A DNA stretch of 64,000 bases from Blattamonas nauphoetae (Eukaryota > Preaxostyla > Oxymonadida), in NCBI GenBank assembly GCA_033064195.1, contig JARBJD010000165.1, positions 62,001 to 126,000 on the forward strand, read 5' to 3'. This document shows, one piece after another, positions 10,905 through 23,678 of this stretch; positions within the stretch are counted from its first letter, which is position 1, and each line of letters begins with the position of its first letter. The translations under genes were made by a program, and so were the position numbers. The notes beneath the pieces are model-generated. The model did not search any database, was not told the origin of the DNA, and saw nothing but the letters and a program-made list of their open reading frames with translations.

Positions 10905-12765
10905 TCATCCATTTTTATTTCTCTTGTTCCTCCTGTCACTCAGCTCTTCAAGTGATTCAATCTGAACCGAATCGTCTCGTCCACTGCGAATCGGAAGGGG
11001 ATAGTAACAGAGCGAAGTGATATCGAATGGGCAGGCTTGAAATTTCACGTTCTCAGTCTGTGAAGAAGCGACAATGCCAAGGCGAAAATCGGATGTAATT
11101 TGTCGTATGGTGAAAGTGAATCGAGCAACCACCTTCCCAGATGAGAACGTGAGAAGATTGGTATATGCGAGTCTGTGACAAGTGAAAACAGAGTCAATCA
11201 GCCAGCACAGATTTGAGTCGTAATATTCGATCGCATCTGCTCCAGTTCTGATTGTAACATCTCGCTCATCGGTTCTTTCTTGTTTTCCTTCGAGTTGCTG
11301 TTCTGTTCCCTTCCTTCCTTCATCTTTCACATAATTCGCTTTTGGCTGCATTTCTCGCATCATCGCTGCCATTTCTTCCATCTTCCTCTTCATCTCATTC
11401 TGGCATTCTTCCTTTTCCTTCAGAAGTTTCTTCAGTTGATTCTGGAGTTCTTCCACTTTTGTTTCGGTTTCTCTTGACTTCATCTCAATCAATTTCCAAC
11501 TTTCCTCTTTCGAGTTGATCAGACATCGCAGAATCGAGGATTCCACAAGTTGTTTGCTCGTCAATCGAGATCCTTCATCCTAAACACGCACCAAATAGAC
11601 ATACAAACACAAAATGATGAAGAGAGAAAAGAAAAAAAAAGAATGGAAGGAGAAAAGCAGGAAATAATTGGAGAATAGAAGAGATTGGGACAAACTTGAT
11701 CCAGCATTCGCATCAACAGTTCTCGCTCTTCTTCGCCGCAACTCATCTCAATCTGCGATGGTTTGAACGACCCAATCTCACGAACTAACTTGACCATCGT
11801 TTGTCCCGAGAACAACCCTTTCCCAAACAGGAGCCAGTGAAGAACAATCCCCAACGCCCACACATCTGCAGAAGCTCTTGCTCGACCGTTTTCATCATCC
11901 ATTCGTTCCGGCGACACGTATTGCATCGACATCACTCCACGCGTCGAGCTCACATCTTCTGATTCTGCACCTCCAAGATCACCTGAAATCCATCGGAGAA
12001 CAGACATGATATAAAAAAGAAAGAATGAAGGATGAAATGGAAAGAAGATGGGAGGTGGAAGGGAGAAAGTGGAGAAGAGAGTGAAAGAGAAGGAGAAAGC
12101 GAAGAGGAAGAGATGAGAGAGAAAGAAGGAAAGGAACATACACAATTTCGCGTGGCCATCTCCAAAAAGTAGAATGTTCTCCAATTTCACGTCTCCATGT
12201 GCTGTTGGTTCCGTTCCGTGGTTGTGCATGAAGTAAAGTGCCGACGCAATATCAACCATCACTTGATAAACAATCTGAGCAACAATATCCAAATCAAATT
12301 ATCATGAAAAATGATGGAATCACAAAATAACAATGAGAAAAAGGCAGGAAAGACAGAGATAGGAACAATAAGATCAAAATAGCGAAGAAATCGACAAACA
12401 TGACGATCAATCAGAACTCCACGTTCCGAGTGAGATTTCACCAGTTGAGCAAGTGATTGTCCTCCCAGTTCCATCACAATCGCCTCCATGTTCTCCATCG
12501 GCACCAATTCCTTCAGTCTCACAATTCCAGGATGAACAAAAGTTTGGAGTCGATGAACTTCACGCCAAATTCGCTCCTTGTCTTTCTCTGACATGCTTCG
12601 CATCATTTTCACTGCAAAATGATCTCCTGTTGAATTTTCTGAAACTTCAATAACTGTTCCAAAGCCTCCGTCGCTGATGTGACGAACAAAGCCATCTGCG
12701 AGACAATGATGAGGATATCACATCATATGAATCAAGAAATGGAATATACATCCGGGTGGCGCGTT
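10905..12765 (-). CDS. Protein kinase with coiled coil and C-terminal domain
   Basis: Ser/Thr-type protein kinase in four or five exons; start ATG at 12765-12763 (MNAPPG). Kinase signatures in order are a glycine loop SDGGFGTV, the lysine in HFAVKMM, a REVHRL helix, the catalytic loop TAHGDVKLEN, KLCDLGGA at the Mg-binding site (DLG for the usual DFG), VSPERM for APE, and DVWALGIVLHWLLFGKGLF. Introns restore these motifs exactly, for example CGTCAT joined to ATTGTTTATCAAGTG, and AAATTGT joined to GTGATCTTGG. After the kinase domain comes a roughly 60-residue coiled coil (VEELQNQLKKLLKEKEECQ) and a 110-residue domain ending RRNKRNKNG. The catalytic Lys, Asp and Asn are present, so activity is likely. 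HGD replaces HRD, which hints at activation without phosphorylated activation-loop control. The substrate cannot be told. The closest general type is NEK/ULK-like. Confidence 0.85.
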
Positions 12766-12997
12766 CATCGTCTTGCTCAGTCAGATGTTTTGATTCAAAC
12801 TAAAATGGTCTAAAAAATAGATCGAGCCCAACAAGTTATTATTCTAATCATCACAGTTTCTCCTTGGAAGACGATACTGTGTTCCAATCTCACATCCCCG
12901 ATTCCGATCGGGTCCTCGTCCCAGAACCAGTGCCTTTCTTCGATTTCGACGTCTCATTCCAAAAACACCATGCTAACAAACAAAACCTACCCCTCCC

Positions 12998-14603
12998 TCA
13001 AAAAGTATCGCCGTTCATCAAATCATTATCATCAAGCTCAAGCTCCATCTCATCTTCACCCTCGTCGGGCAAAGGAGGGGCCGGATCGTCTTCCTCTGGT
13101 TGTGGGAGATCGTCCTCGCCAGACTCCAGCGGATTATCAATTTCATTATTGCCTCCTTCCTCACCTATTCCTTCCATGTTGTCATCAATTTCCATTTCGT
13201 CTCCATCTGCGGGAGGTGTTGGAGGAGGAGTGTCTTCTTTCGGCTCCTCTTCGGGCGTATCCATTTCTGGCTCATCTGGAGGCGGTGGCTGATCGTCTTC
13301 GATCGTATCTCCAATATCCTCACCCATATCGTTCGTATCTTGTTCCGGAATCTCTTGATCTAGATCAGGCAGATCATCATTTTCCTGACCCTCAGAAGGA
13401 TCAGGTGGTGGGATGCTGTCAATTTCTTCTTCTGGTGGAGGTTCTTCAGGTGAATCATCGGTAATCTCCATGTCGTTCGGTTTTGGCTCCAAACTGAGTT
13501 CATGTTCTTCAGGTAGCTCATCTTCTTTTAATTCTTCATTTACATCTCCACCAACTTCAGGTTCATCGAGGTTGTCTTCTGGTGTTGGGACAGCGTCATC
13601 TTCAACAGCTTCGACCTCCGGACTGGCTGCGTGTTGATCTTCATCGTTGAGTCCATCCAAATCATCATTCAATTGAGGCTGGTCCATTTCATCCTCCATT
13701 GGTGGAGAATCATCAGTTGGAGTCGGATCAGCCTTTGGGCTCTCTGGAACTTCGAGCTGTTCATCGAGTTCCTCATTCTCGTCGATATCTTCTTTAAGTG
13801 TAACACTTTGCTCGACAACTGGCTCTTCTTTGATTTGAGGTGTCCAGTCACCTTGGGCAGTCAGCGTATACATCCAATACCCACTTTGATCATCCCCAAT
13901 TTTTGTGCTGACGAGTTTCCAGTTGTATTCATCCTCATTAAAGATATGCGAGCGGAATTCAGGAGAACTGTGTGAGATGCACACGAGTGTCCCATCATTT
14001 CGCAATAAACTTCGAATTTGGGACAGATACGTCTTCGCGTTTGAGTAAGAAGAGGAAGAGCAGAGAATGCAATCAAAGGTGGCTAGGAACACGAATCGGC
14101 GAAAATTTGGGTGAGAATTCGGAAAAAGCTACCTTTGTCGATGATGAGGTCGAAAGAGAGTCGCGATGGATTAGTGAAGTTGAGGATGTCGATGTGTTCA
14201 ACTATCAAAGAATAATCGAGAATAATGGTGTATACATTGAAGGGGTAAATCCATTTCATTGGCTTCATGTTGAAGGAGTTCGATCAAACGCTCACATTGA
14301 TCAAATCCAGAAACGTGCTTGAATCCTTTCGATGACAGACTGAATGGAAGATCTAGCAGATAAGTGGAAAAATGAGAGAAATGAAAGAATGTTGAATGAT
14401 ACATGAAGTTCCACAGCCAATATCTAATATAGATGATTTTTCCTTGAGAAAGGGCTGGAGATGTGATTCGAGATCCTCGTACGTCATATACCAGTCAAAA
14501 GGGCCTGGATCTTGTTCATACTTATCCTCCCAGTAGGCTAGAAGAAGAAAAAGAACAAAAATATCATACACAATGAAGAGAAATCAGGGTTGGTCGATTT
14601 CAT
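12998..14603 (-). CDS. METTL13/EEF1AKMT-like methyltransferase with acidic tail
   Basis: Class I SAM-dependent methyltransferase of the METTL13 / EEF1A-lysine methyltransferase group. Start ATG at 14603 (MKSTNPDFSS). A 32-base intron then leads to SYWEDKYEQDPGPFDWY, the family's YWD.RY...FDWY opening. Motif I is ILDIGCGTS. The next exon gives HVSGFDQCERLIELL (acidic residue of motif II). A 34-base intron leads to EHIDILNFTNPSRLSFDLII, the substrate/post-II region, and DKATFDCILCSSSS replaces the usual IDKGTLDA. The fold ends near 13870. From about 13860 to the TGA at 12998 the protein is a long, almost purely acidic and Pro-rich tail of some 280 residues (PPPDEPEMDTPEEEPKEDTP). Such a tail is unusual for the family and could recruit basic partners. 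The likely target is a translation factor lysine, by family knowledge only. Confidence 0.8.
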
Positions 14604-14666
14604 CCTAAAATTAAGGGTCATCCTCAACCAGAAAAGAAAAGAGGACGAATCGCATCATTCTTTCCA

Positions 14667-16083
14667 ATGAATACCTCAGCTGACTTGACGCATTTACGAA
14701 AACGTCGAGAGTATATTCGTTCAAAAGCACGAACGAAGAACAGTTTCTTTCTCCTAATTTGATCATTTTCCAGTTGATAATTCCCCAAATCTCGAAACCA
14801 TTCATTCAAACGTTTCAACTTCTCGCCATAGAGATTCTCTTCCAGGACAAGATCGCTCCACTCCTTCATTCCGCTATCATTCATCCAACGGGTCACAGTT
14901 CTCCCAAAGCGATGATGATTCATCAGAAGATTCTTTACACATGCCCACTCGAACTTCTCCTCAAAGAATATCCCATTCTTCCCAAATTCGTCGATCAACA
15001 ACTTCGTCATCGGGAGTCGTCAGACAGTCTAAAAGCCGACCACACACCTCTCAATCCACTTCATTCCAAAAAGGCCGCTATCAAACACGTGATACTTCAA
15101 AAAATCGAATCTACCTCGAAAAATCAGCGTACAATCAACTCGCCAAACTCGAACTTCAATCTCGCCCAAAACGAGGCGAAAACAAAAGAAATTCCGCTTC
15201 ATCCTCCCGACCTACCTCCTCTCAGGGAATGAACCAGCCGAAAACCCGAAATCTCAGTCGAGCAAGCAATTACACGTATGATGGAGAACTCAGAAAGGAA
15301 CTTGGTCTCGCTAGTCGCGAAAAAGCGAATCAACAAACACACAAATCAACCCGACCGAAATCAACAATTGGGAGACCTTTATCAAGACTTTCAAGTTCCG
15401 AATCACATCGAAAAGAAGACTCGATCAGAACTGACATTTCTGATGATTACGATAAAGATCGTTCTTATGTCCCTCAAAAAGTCTCTCGCCACAACACCTT
15501 ACCGCCTCGGCCAGCTCCCACATCGTCTGGTTCTCATGGACGCTATTCTGGGTCAAGACCAACCCATCTTTTCAAAAGTTTCGATCTCTCAAATTCTATG
15601 GACTCAAGTTCCCTGAAAAGCACGCAGGATATTGAAATGACTGACGGAGACATTCCAGATATCGTTCCATCCATCGTGGAATGCCGTGAAACAGGAATCG
15701 GTCATGGTTACCAACGTTATGATGTGACGCTGGAATTGTTCAAAGAAACGAAAACTTTCAAAATAACACTGCTTTCCGAATTTAATCGAGAGCATTGGTA
15801 TAAAGGAGACATTGCAAGCTTCCACGAGACACTCGAAACAACAACCAACCTCCAATCTCCAAAGAAGTCAGGCAAAAGGGAATATTCTTTTGAAATTCTC
15901 CTTGTCGCTAAATTCTACAAAATGGGATTGTTAATCCAGCCACAAGATGACACCCTTCCACAACGACCTCCGCAACCACTCAATCCAAATTCTCGCTCTT
16001 CCCATTTCCATTTTTCTTTCTCCAATGATTCTTTTTGGCTGCATACACCTTCTGGCGCGATAATCCTTGTCCGACCGCCGTGA
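14667..16083 (+). CDS. Hypothetical Ser-rich disordered protein with conserved C-terminal region
   Basis: The main exon is open on the plus strand from about 14774 (after TTTTCCAG) through the stop at 16081-16083, about 435 codons. It begins DNSPNLETIHSNVSTSRHRD, well upstream of the first ATG at 14941. The first coding exon is probably at 14667 (ATGAATACCTCAGCTGAC), but I could not fix its donor. The first 260 residues are Ser, Arg, Gln and Pro rich and look disordered. The last 130 are better ordered (RYDVTLELFKETKTFKITLL, then YSFEILLVAKFYKMGLLIQP). No known family is recognised. The upstream gene on the opposite strand starts at 14603, so the two share a short divergent promoter. Confidence 0.65.
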
Positions 16084-16270
16084 ATAACATGTTTCATACA
16101 AGAACCAACTTTTCGATACTTTTTGTTCTTACTTGTTCTTGTCAGCTTTTGATTGTTAATTAACGAGTCTTCCATTTCCATTTCACGTGTTCATTACTCT
16201 AGTATCCACAACAGCCTCCAATGCACACTCTGTCAAAGGGAAACCATCATTTTTTTCAAGTCTCATTTTA

Positions 16271-19200
16271 ATGGAAGATGGGAAGCCCGGAGAGCATCGA
16301 GAATTCATTATTGGGAATCCACAGAATGCTAAACTGTTTTGTGACAACCGGGTTCGAACCTCGAAGTATCATTGGTACAATTTCATCTTCGTGAACCTTC
16401 TCGAACAATTTCGCCATGTCTCAAACATATATTTCTTAATTGTCATTATCATCAATGTTCTGTGTGCATTTTATCTATGCTGATCTTCTCAAACAGCCCC
16501 GGAATGAATATCTTCCCTCCTGTCAACCAAATCCTTCCTCTCGTCTTCATTCTTGTTGTCACTGCGCTTAAGGATGGATTCGAGGACATCCTTCGACACA
16601 TTACTGATCGGAATACCAACAGCCTACCTGTCAAGGTCCTTACTAGGGATGGATTTGTGAAACGCCCTTGTACAGACGTACACGTTGGTGATGTTGTCTT
16701 AGTTGAACAGTATGGCTTAAATATTCTCTCTTCAATTGATTCTCGATCAGAAATGAAGAAATCCCAGCGGATATGATCCTTCTGGCAAGCAGTGGGGACT
16801 CGGGAGTGTGTTATGTCAACACAATGAACCTCGATGGAGAGGCGAATCTGAAGACGAAACGAGTTCCAACTGTGATTAATGAATTTGTGAGTATGACTTC
16901 TATATATATACTGATTTTGATCTATATATATCGTTTTCTCTGCTTGAATTTGTCGACTTTTTCTTATCACTTCTTTTTCTCTTTTGATAAACAGCTGATC
17001 CTCCAGAAAATATACCACATCGTATACAGTCAGCAACTTCTCCAACAGGAGACTCTCAAACATTGTTCCAAACACCCCCATCCCAACCAACCAACTCCGA
17101 TCTCGACTCTTCATCGAGCGCGAACTGGTCCATGAAATGGAAAGAATCACTTCTGGCATTACAGGTGAAGATCATTTCACAACCACCAAATCGATCATTG
17201 ACGGATGTATGTCCTCAAAACTTCATATTTCTTCAACCAAACTATCGCTCCTTCGTTTTATACTCATTTTCACTGTTTTCAACCATTATTACATCTTTTC
17301 TGGTCTTTCTCTGTGTTCTCTTGACATTATTCAGTATACAGGTCAAGTCGCATTCCTTTATCCGCCATCATTCGGGATCTGTTCCCTCGACGACCAGAAT
17401 CTAGTTCTGAAAGGATGTTCTCTGAAAAACACCGAAGCCATAGCCGGAACAGTCGTCTTCACTGGAAAGGAGACAAAAGTCCAATTAAATTCGCAGGGAG
17501 CGAAATCCAAAATGAGCCATCTCGAACGCCGCTTGAACTGGATGGTGATCGTGATCTTTGTGATCGATGGGCTTTTCGTTCTCGTTGTTGGGATCATGCA
17601 ATACATCTACGAAGGAAAACAACGATCGTCTGCGACTTATCTGCAGTGGCCAGCAAAACAAAGTTCGTCGAAGGTTTGGCTGAATATGGGAGGGGGTGTG
17701 ATCCTGTTCAGCTATCTGATTCCCATATCTTTGTTCGTGTCGATCGAATTTGCTCGAATATTCCAAAAAATATTCATGCAACAGGATCGACAGATGCGAG
17801 GAAGAAGGACGCGTGCAGAAATGAAGAAACAACTTTTCGAATGGGATCAAGAAAGGATTCGACGAAAAACCATGGGTTGGAAACAGAAATTTGGATTTCG
17901 TTCGAATTTGTACGTAAAGGGCGAAGAGGAAGATCCGATCGAAGCAGGACACATGATTTGTCGAACAACCACATTGAATGAGGAGTTAGGAATGATTTCC
18001 CACATTTTCACCGACAAAACAGGAACACTCACCCAAAACAAAATGGAATTCAAGTTCTGCCAGATCGGCATGTCGCAATTCTCGTTTTCATCTGAAAGCG
18101 ATCCAGCGATTCTATGGAAAGAGCATATAAAACAAATGGAAGAACCATCAGTGGGATTTGAATCCAATCACAACGGATTCCTGTCAGATACTTCACCAAT
18201 CACCTCTCCACGACACCCTAAATCAGTCCATCACGATGCACACTCTAACCTCCATCTCTCCAAGGTTATCAAAACGGAAAATGGAGAAATGGATCTTCCT
18301 TCATTTCTTTCCACGTTTGTTGACTCTTCAAATGGCTCTGTACCGCTCTGGGTCGCCCTTAACACTGGCCAAGCCGATCTTCCAGAAATTGTGTCCAAAG
18401 ACACTCATACACTCTCTCGTGGCTTTGGATTCATCACAGCTCTTCTCGTCTGCCACGATGCTCTGGCAGAAGCGATAGACTTTGAGAAAGAGGAACGAGC
18501 CCGAAAAGAGCGGCTAAAACGCTCGCAATCGAAGCTTTCGCAACTATTCAAGTTTAATTCGCCACAACAGAAAACCCCGCAAAGTGTGCCAATTAAACCA
18601 ACAGTTGAGATGGCTGAAGTTCCTCTTCTTTCGTCGTCGCTCGCCTCTCCCTTCCCATCGCAGTCACCAACCGTTTCAGTTGGACCTGGCTCTCCTCAGT
18701 CCCCCACATCCGTCACAAATGCTCAGATTTCGCCAAGTCCGGTGCTTTTCTCATCTTCTCCACTCGCGTCATCGTCAGGATCAACCCAGCCCATGACCAA
18801 ACAACTTTACCGATTTCAATCGTCTTCGCCTGATGACATCGCATTTCTGAACATGCTTCAAGCGTGTGGTCTCTCTTTCTCAGAACGAACATCAGAATGG
18901 ATAGAAGTGAAATGTGGGCAATTCGCTGTCAAATTTATCATCCTCGCTATCCTCCCTTTCTCATCTGCTCGGCGAAGGATGGGAATTGTTGTTCGCTTCG
19001 AAAATGGGACAATTCACGTGTTTGTGAAAGGAGCAGACTCGACAATTCTTCCTCTCTGCGAAGGACATCCCAAACCGGTGTCGATCACAATTGACGATGA
19101 GAACGAGATTGACGCTGAAACAAAGAAAGGAGAAAGAAATGAAAACACTCAAAATCCACCCAAAATCACTCAATCAGCCCCAACACACTCGTCTTCCCCA

Positions 19201-21312
19201 TCCCAATCAACAACAACCACCGTCGACCCGCTCTCCGAACTCACTCCCAACCGTGTATACCAAGAAACCGTCCAGGGTGTTGATCACATGTCCAGATTGG
19301 GGTTGCGGACACTCTGTGTCTGTGGACGTCAGATGACCCAATCAGAACTCGATCGTTGGCTGGTCAAATGGAAACAAGCAGAATGTTCGATCGAAGACCG
19401 ATCCACCAAAATGGATGAAACATTCGCTGAAATTGAGAAAGACATGACAATTCTGGGATGCACCGGTGTTGAAGATAAACTTCAAGATGGTTGTTCATCA
19501 ACAATCGATTTCTTCCTTTCAGCTGGTGTTCGAGTTTGGATCTTGACTGGTGACAAAGTAGACACGGCTGTGAACATCGGGTTTTCGTGTGAATTGTTGA
19601 AATCCACAACCAGAATCCATCGAGTGACAGCGAAAGACATGGAAGAGTTTGAACGATGGCATCGGAGCGTTCTCGGTCAGATGGGGAATGTTGGGAGTGG
19701 CGGGAAGGGTGAGAATGAGCAAGAGAAGAAACTTGCGATTTTGATTGAAGTCCAACTGGGCGTGATTCTGCTGTCGATGGGCGTGGACGAAACGGAATTT
19801 GTGAGATTTCTCTCCGATCCTGGAAAGGTGCTTTTGTCCCAACTCGCTCCTTCCCTTCCACCTCCCATCCCTCCCAAACTTTTCTCAAAATCCCAGAAAC
19901 ACTCCAAACACGACAGCAAACACAAACGAACCAAAAACACCACATCAACTCTCATCCATGCAGACCCAGAAGAAATGGCACTCGTTGTCGACGGATGGGC
20001 CATTAACCAAATCTGTGCCTCTGATCCTCTCATCGAACTGCTCCTCCTCGTCACTGATCGATGTTCTGGTGTTGTCTGTTGCCGAATCGCGCCGATGCAG
20101 AAAGCGTTGATTGTTCGGATGGTGTCGGTGAAGAGGAAGGCGATCACACTCGCTGTGGGTGATGGGGCGAATGATGTGTCGATGATTCAAGAAGCTGCTG
20201 TTGGGGTGGGGATTCAGGGAGTGGAGGGATTGCATGCGTCGCAGAACAGCGATTATTCCATCGCTCAATTCAGACATCTCCAAAGACTGTGTTGTGTGCA
20301 TGGACATCACAATCTCCATCGCTTGGCCGACCTGATCAAGTTCTCGTTTTTCAAAAACGTGACACTGTCGTCCTTTCTCTTCATTTATCAATTCTCCAAC
20401 GGAATGTCCCAATCCATCAGCTTCGAAGAGAACTTCGGAATGCTGTTCAACCTCATCTTCACATCCGTCCCAATCATGGTCAACGTGATGACAGACAAGG
20501 ACGTCTGGGATTGGGTTTTGATGAAAAGTGGGGATTTGTACGGGTTGTATCGGACGGGATGGGACATGGGCCTGCTCCGAGTGATCGGCTGGCCCGTTTT
20601 TGGGTTTGTCGTCGGATTTCTTATGATGAGAGCGTTTGTGGTTGTGTTTGGATTTGGGGATTTGACGACGGAGATGGGAGCGATGGGACAGTATGATCAT
20701 TTTGTAGGGATGGGGGGAACGACGATTCTGGTGTTGGTGTCTCTCGTTGTGATGTGGTTCGCGGAGTATGTGACGATCCTCTTCCTTCTTCCCCTCTACT
20801 TTCTTTTCCCCTCTCTTTCATCATTCAATCTTCTCCTTCCTTCGCACCTTTCATTTCTCCATCTTCTCCTCTCCCTCCCTCCCACCAGCTTCTGGTCCTT
20901 TTTCAACTTCTTCTTTGTCATTCTGTCGCTGACAGTGTACCTCATCACGATGATTGTGATCAACCTCATCCGCCCAGCATCTCCCAAATTCTTCCATTCA
21001 CTCTTCCACATGCTCCGCTCCCCTCTTTTCTATCTGATGACTCTGTCACTATTGGTTGCGTTTTTTCTCCCATTCTCAATGGGATCATAGTGTGTTGGAT
21101 GAATCGAGCGATTTCCACTAATTTCTATTTCGTTTTCTTGATTTTGTGATACTGTTCGATCCATTTTTTGTTTCTCCATCTTTCTCAGCATCAGGCGGCG
21201 GTTCTTTCCCACTCCGCGGGACAAGGTGAGAGGGGCTTTTGGGAAAGGACTTCGTTTCCAGCATTCTGCTCCGGAAGAGCTGGACAATGTGAAATACATC
21301 AAAATTCTGTGA
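16271..21312 (+). CDS. P4-type ATPase (phospholipid flippase)
   Basis: Flips phospholipids to the cytosolic leaflet. Start ATG at 16271 (MEDGKPGEH). Seven exons; introns at 16462-16496, 16710-16750, 16891-16994, 17207-17334, 20766-20888 and 21090-21188 all have GT-AG ends and restore frame. Motifs seen are the N-terminal [14 protein letters not shown] and [19 protein letters not shown] in the fourth membrane helix ([19 protein letters not shown]), the phosphorylation site [10 protein letters not shown] at 18013, [37 protein letters not shown] and the C-terminal membrane helices. The last exon ends [19 protein letters not shown]. Two low-complexity Ser/Pro inserts sit in the nucleotide-binding domain. 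The actuator loop reads NLDGEANLK where the family has DGET. A CDC50-type beta subunit would be expected elsewhere. If the last intron is not spliced, the protein stops at 21090 instead. Confidence 0.92.
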
Positions 21313-21473
21313 ATATCTTGTTTACATTGATTATTATGATTATAATGTCTCTTATTTCGAACCATTTCATTTTCTTCGTTTTTGATTCTTTCTTCAGAGT
21401 TTTCTTGAATGAATGATGTACCAATAAAGAATATATGTTGATGAATCTCTCGACTAACACGATGGTAATCTGC

Positions 21474-23373
21474 TCAAGGATGACCTGAATGAGATGGTTG
21501 GAAGACTTCCTGTGCCATTCTCCCAAAAGGCGACATTGGATCAATGTGATGATTCGGTGGTGGTTGAAAAGACCTGTCCTTCTGTCGTTCAATTCTCTCC
21601 CTATCCAAAGTCTGTTGTAGTACCTGAAGTTGAGCTAGGAGGGATTCTCGTTCCTTCCTCTCATTTTGCATCGTCTGTGCGTCAGTTGCTCTTTGCCTCT
21701 TCTCCTTTTCAAGTTCTGACTGAAGCTGTTTGATTTGCGAGACAGAAGTTGAAGCTTGTGCAAGTTGTCGTTTCATCTCCTCCAAATCTTCTCCAGACAC
21801 TGCGATCCTGTCCTCTTTCTCGTGTCGACGTTCGGAATACACTTCGGGGAAGATCAGACCACACACACTCCCAGCCGCTTCCAACACACCAACATCACTC
21901 TCCCAATCCCTCTCCTTCACAACTTCTTCCTCGCGTTGTCCTTCACTCTTCTTCTTGTTCCATTTTTGGTCGGCTGGCTTCTTGTCCCATCCGCGAAGCA
22001 CTCCAATCAATGCTTGGCCTGCCATCCGAACGCCTCGACGACAGCGACTTGCCAAGTCCATCGCTCCCGAATCCTCAACCACCCACGACTCCGACTCCAG
22101 CGACAGCAGATCTGCACGCGACACACTTCCTCCCAACAGCCAGCGACCAGCCCGACCATCCCTCCTTCCTCTTCCCTCCACACCACTTGTGACTCCTTCC
22201 TTCTCACTCTTCTTCTCCGCTTTCTTCCATCCCTCGTCACCTCCCTTCTCTCGCACAACTGCCTTCTTCAGCCCAAACCCAATCTCCCCCAGTCCAACCA
22301 CAATCGCCTGTCGCACTTGTCCGTCTGGGTGTGTCCGCACTGCCTCCACAAGCCACTCCAGAATCCCACTCCGAAGGAACTCGTCCACTTCTCCACGCGA
22401 CGACAGATTGTGCGAGATCAGTCTGGGTGAGAAGGAAGGGAAAAGAAAGAAGAGGAAAGGAAGAGGATGGTGAAGAGCGACAACGAAGCACACCCGATTG
22501 TCTCAATCACTGGCTCGGCAATCCGAGAATCCTTGTCCTGTCCCCAAAAGACAAACACACAATCGAAGAGCAGTCAGATAACGAAGAAAACATCAATAAC
22601 AATACAAGAAATTAAGAAATAGGAAAGAAAGACCTTCGATAGAGCCAGAAGGGAGGGGAAGTGCTTCGAAAGCGGAATGGATCCATTTTCGGAGATGACA
22701 AGAAGGATGGTGTCGAAGAGCACTTGGAATCCAACCTAATCCACATTGAGGCAGAAAAAACAGGAAATAATGAGGAAGAACAAGAGGAGGAGGAAAAGGG
22801 GAAGTAAAGCGCAGAGTTGTGAGGAAAGAGCCAGCTTTGCAATGAGCTGGGAGATCTCCAGAATAACCCAAATGAAATAAGAAAGTGAACATTTTCAAAT
22901 GAATCTATTCTCAGTTTTCTTCCACAAGAACGCACATACACGCACTTCACGAGATTCTGTGCTTCGAAGTTCAAGTGCAAGAATCGGAAGAATTCGAGCC
23001 TCCATCAGTTTTTGGACTGTTCCTTTCTTGTGTCCACAATCTGCACAACACCAAAACAAACATGAATCCAGAAAACAAAGACAAAGAAAAAACGGATAAA
23101 TGTTGACAAATGCGACTTGAAAAATAGGAGTTCAAATTGGAGAATATTCAGACCCTCCAGACAGGCATTCACCATTTCATGCAACTGTCGAACTTTGTTC
23201 TCATCGGATTCTGTCTTTAGAGATTCCACTTTTTCCAACCATTCGTTTGGGGTCGACGATTGAGGATTCTGAAAAGTCAAATGGAGAATGAAGAAATGAA
23301 GAAAAAAGCAAACTGAACTTGATGTGGAGGACTTTTGGACGGAGGATGATGATGAACCAAGGTCAGACAACAT
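21474..23373 (-). CDS. HEAT/ARM-like protein with C-terminal coiled coil (intact copy)
   Basis: Start ATG at 23373 (MLSDLGSSSSSVQ). Exons in order give NPQSSTPNEWLEKVESLK, then CGHKKGTVQKLMEARILPIL, then VGFQVLFDTILLVISENGSI, then DKDSRIAEPVIETIG, and a long last exon beginning LISHNLSSRGEVDEFL and ending EVFQPSHSGHP with TGA at 21474. Intron lengths are about 45-130 bases. The N-terminal half alternates hydrophobic helices like HEAT/armadillo repeats. After a charged linker (AEKKSEKEG) comes a Glu/Gln/Lys-rich coiled coil of about 100 residues. At one exon the tandem copy has a GT donor (CCAAAC then GTGCTC) but this copy has GCAAAGCTGG, so that 21-base micro-exon (ISQLIAK) may be skipped. 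No known function; it is probably a scaffold. Confidence 0.75.
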
Positions 23374-23678
23374 TTTTGCTTTTCTGGAGGTTCTCAAATC
23401 TTTATTGTGGTTTCTCTTTCTCGATCACTGAATCATTGAACAAGGGTCTGTATCAGCTTCCAGGAATTATCGACGGCAATAAAAAGTCCTCAGAAATGTC
23501 CACCAATCCAAACCGCATCCTATATCCTATTCTATCTCCTTCTTTCAAAACAGAATCGTTTCATGGGTCCCCTGATTGAAGAATGTCTCCAACGTGAAAG
23601 AAAACTCAATAATCAGTCAAACACTGTTCGAATACTTTGAGAAAAAGTTCAGTGAAAGGATATTTCTCTGGATCTTGC
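23374..23678. other. Spacer between the tandem HEAT/coil genes
   Basis: 305 bases separate the stop of the broken copy from the start of the intact copy. A piece at about 23382-23440 (GGTTCTCAAATCTTTATTGTGG) recurs at 34211-34260, next to the 3' end of the HEAT-like gene at 34.4 kb. The reverse complement contains AATAAA, so it may be an old 3' UTR carried along in the duplication. Confidence 0.4.

Noticed and set aside
12864-13637. Gly/Ser-rich plus-strand ORFs
   Set aside because: Antisense of the acidic tail of the methyltransferase gene; composition artefact.
14624-15010. 128-codon minus-strand ORF
   Set aside because: The plus strand is open over the same bases with continuous Ser-rich protein sequence and a good acceptor at 14773.
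21730-22473. Long plus-strand ORFs of 224-247 codons
   Set aside because: Antisense of the HEAT/coil gene, whose exon structure is confirmed by the paralogue.
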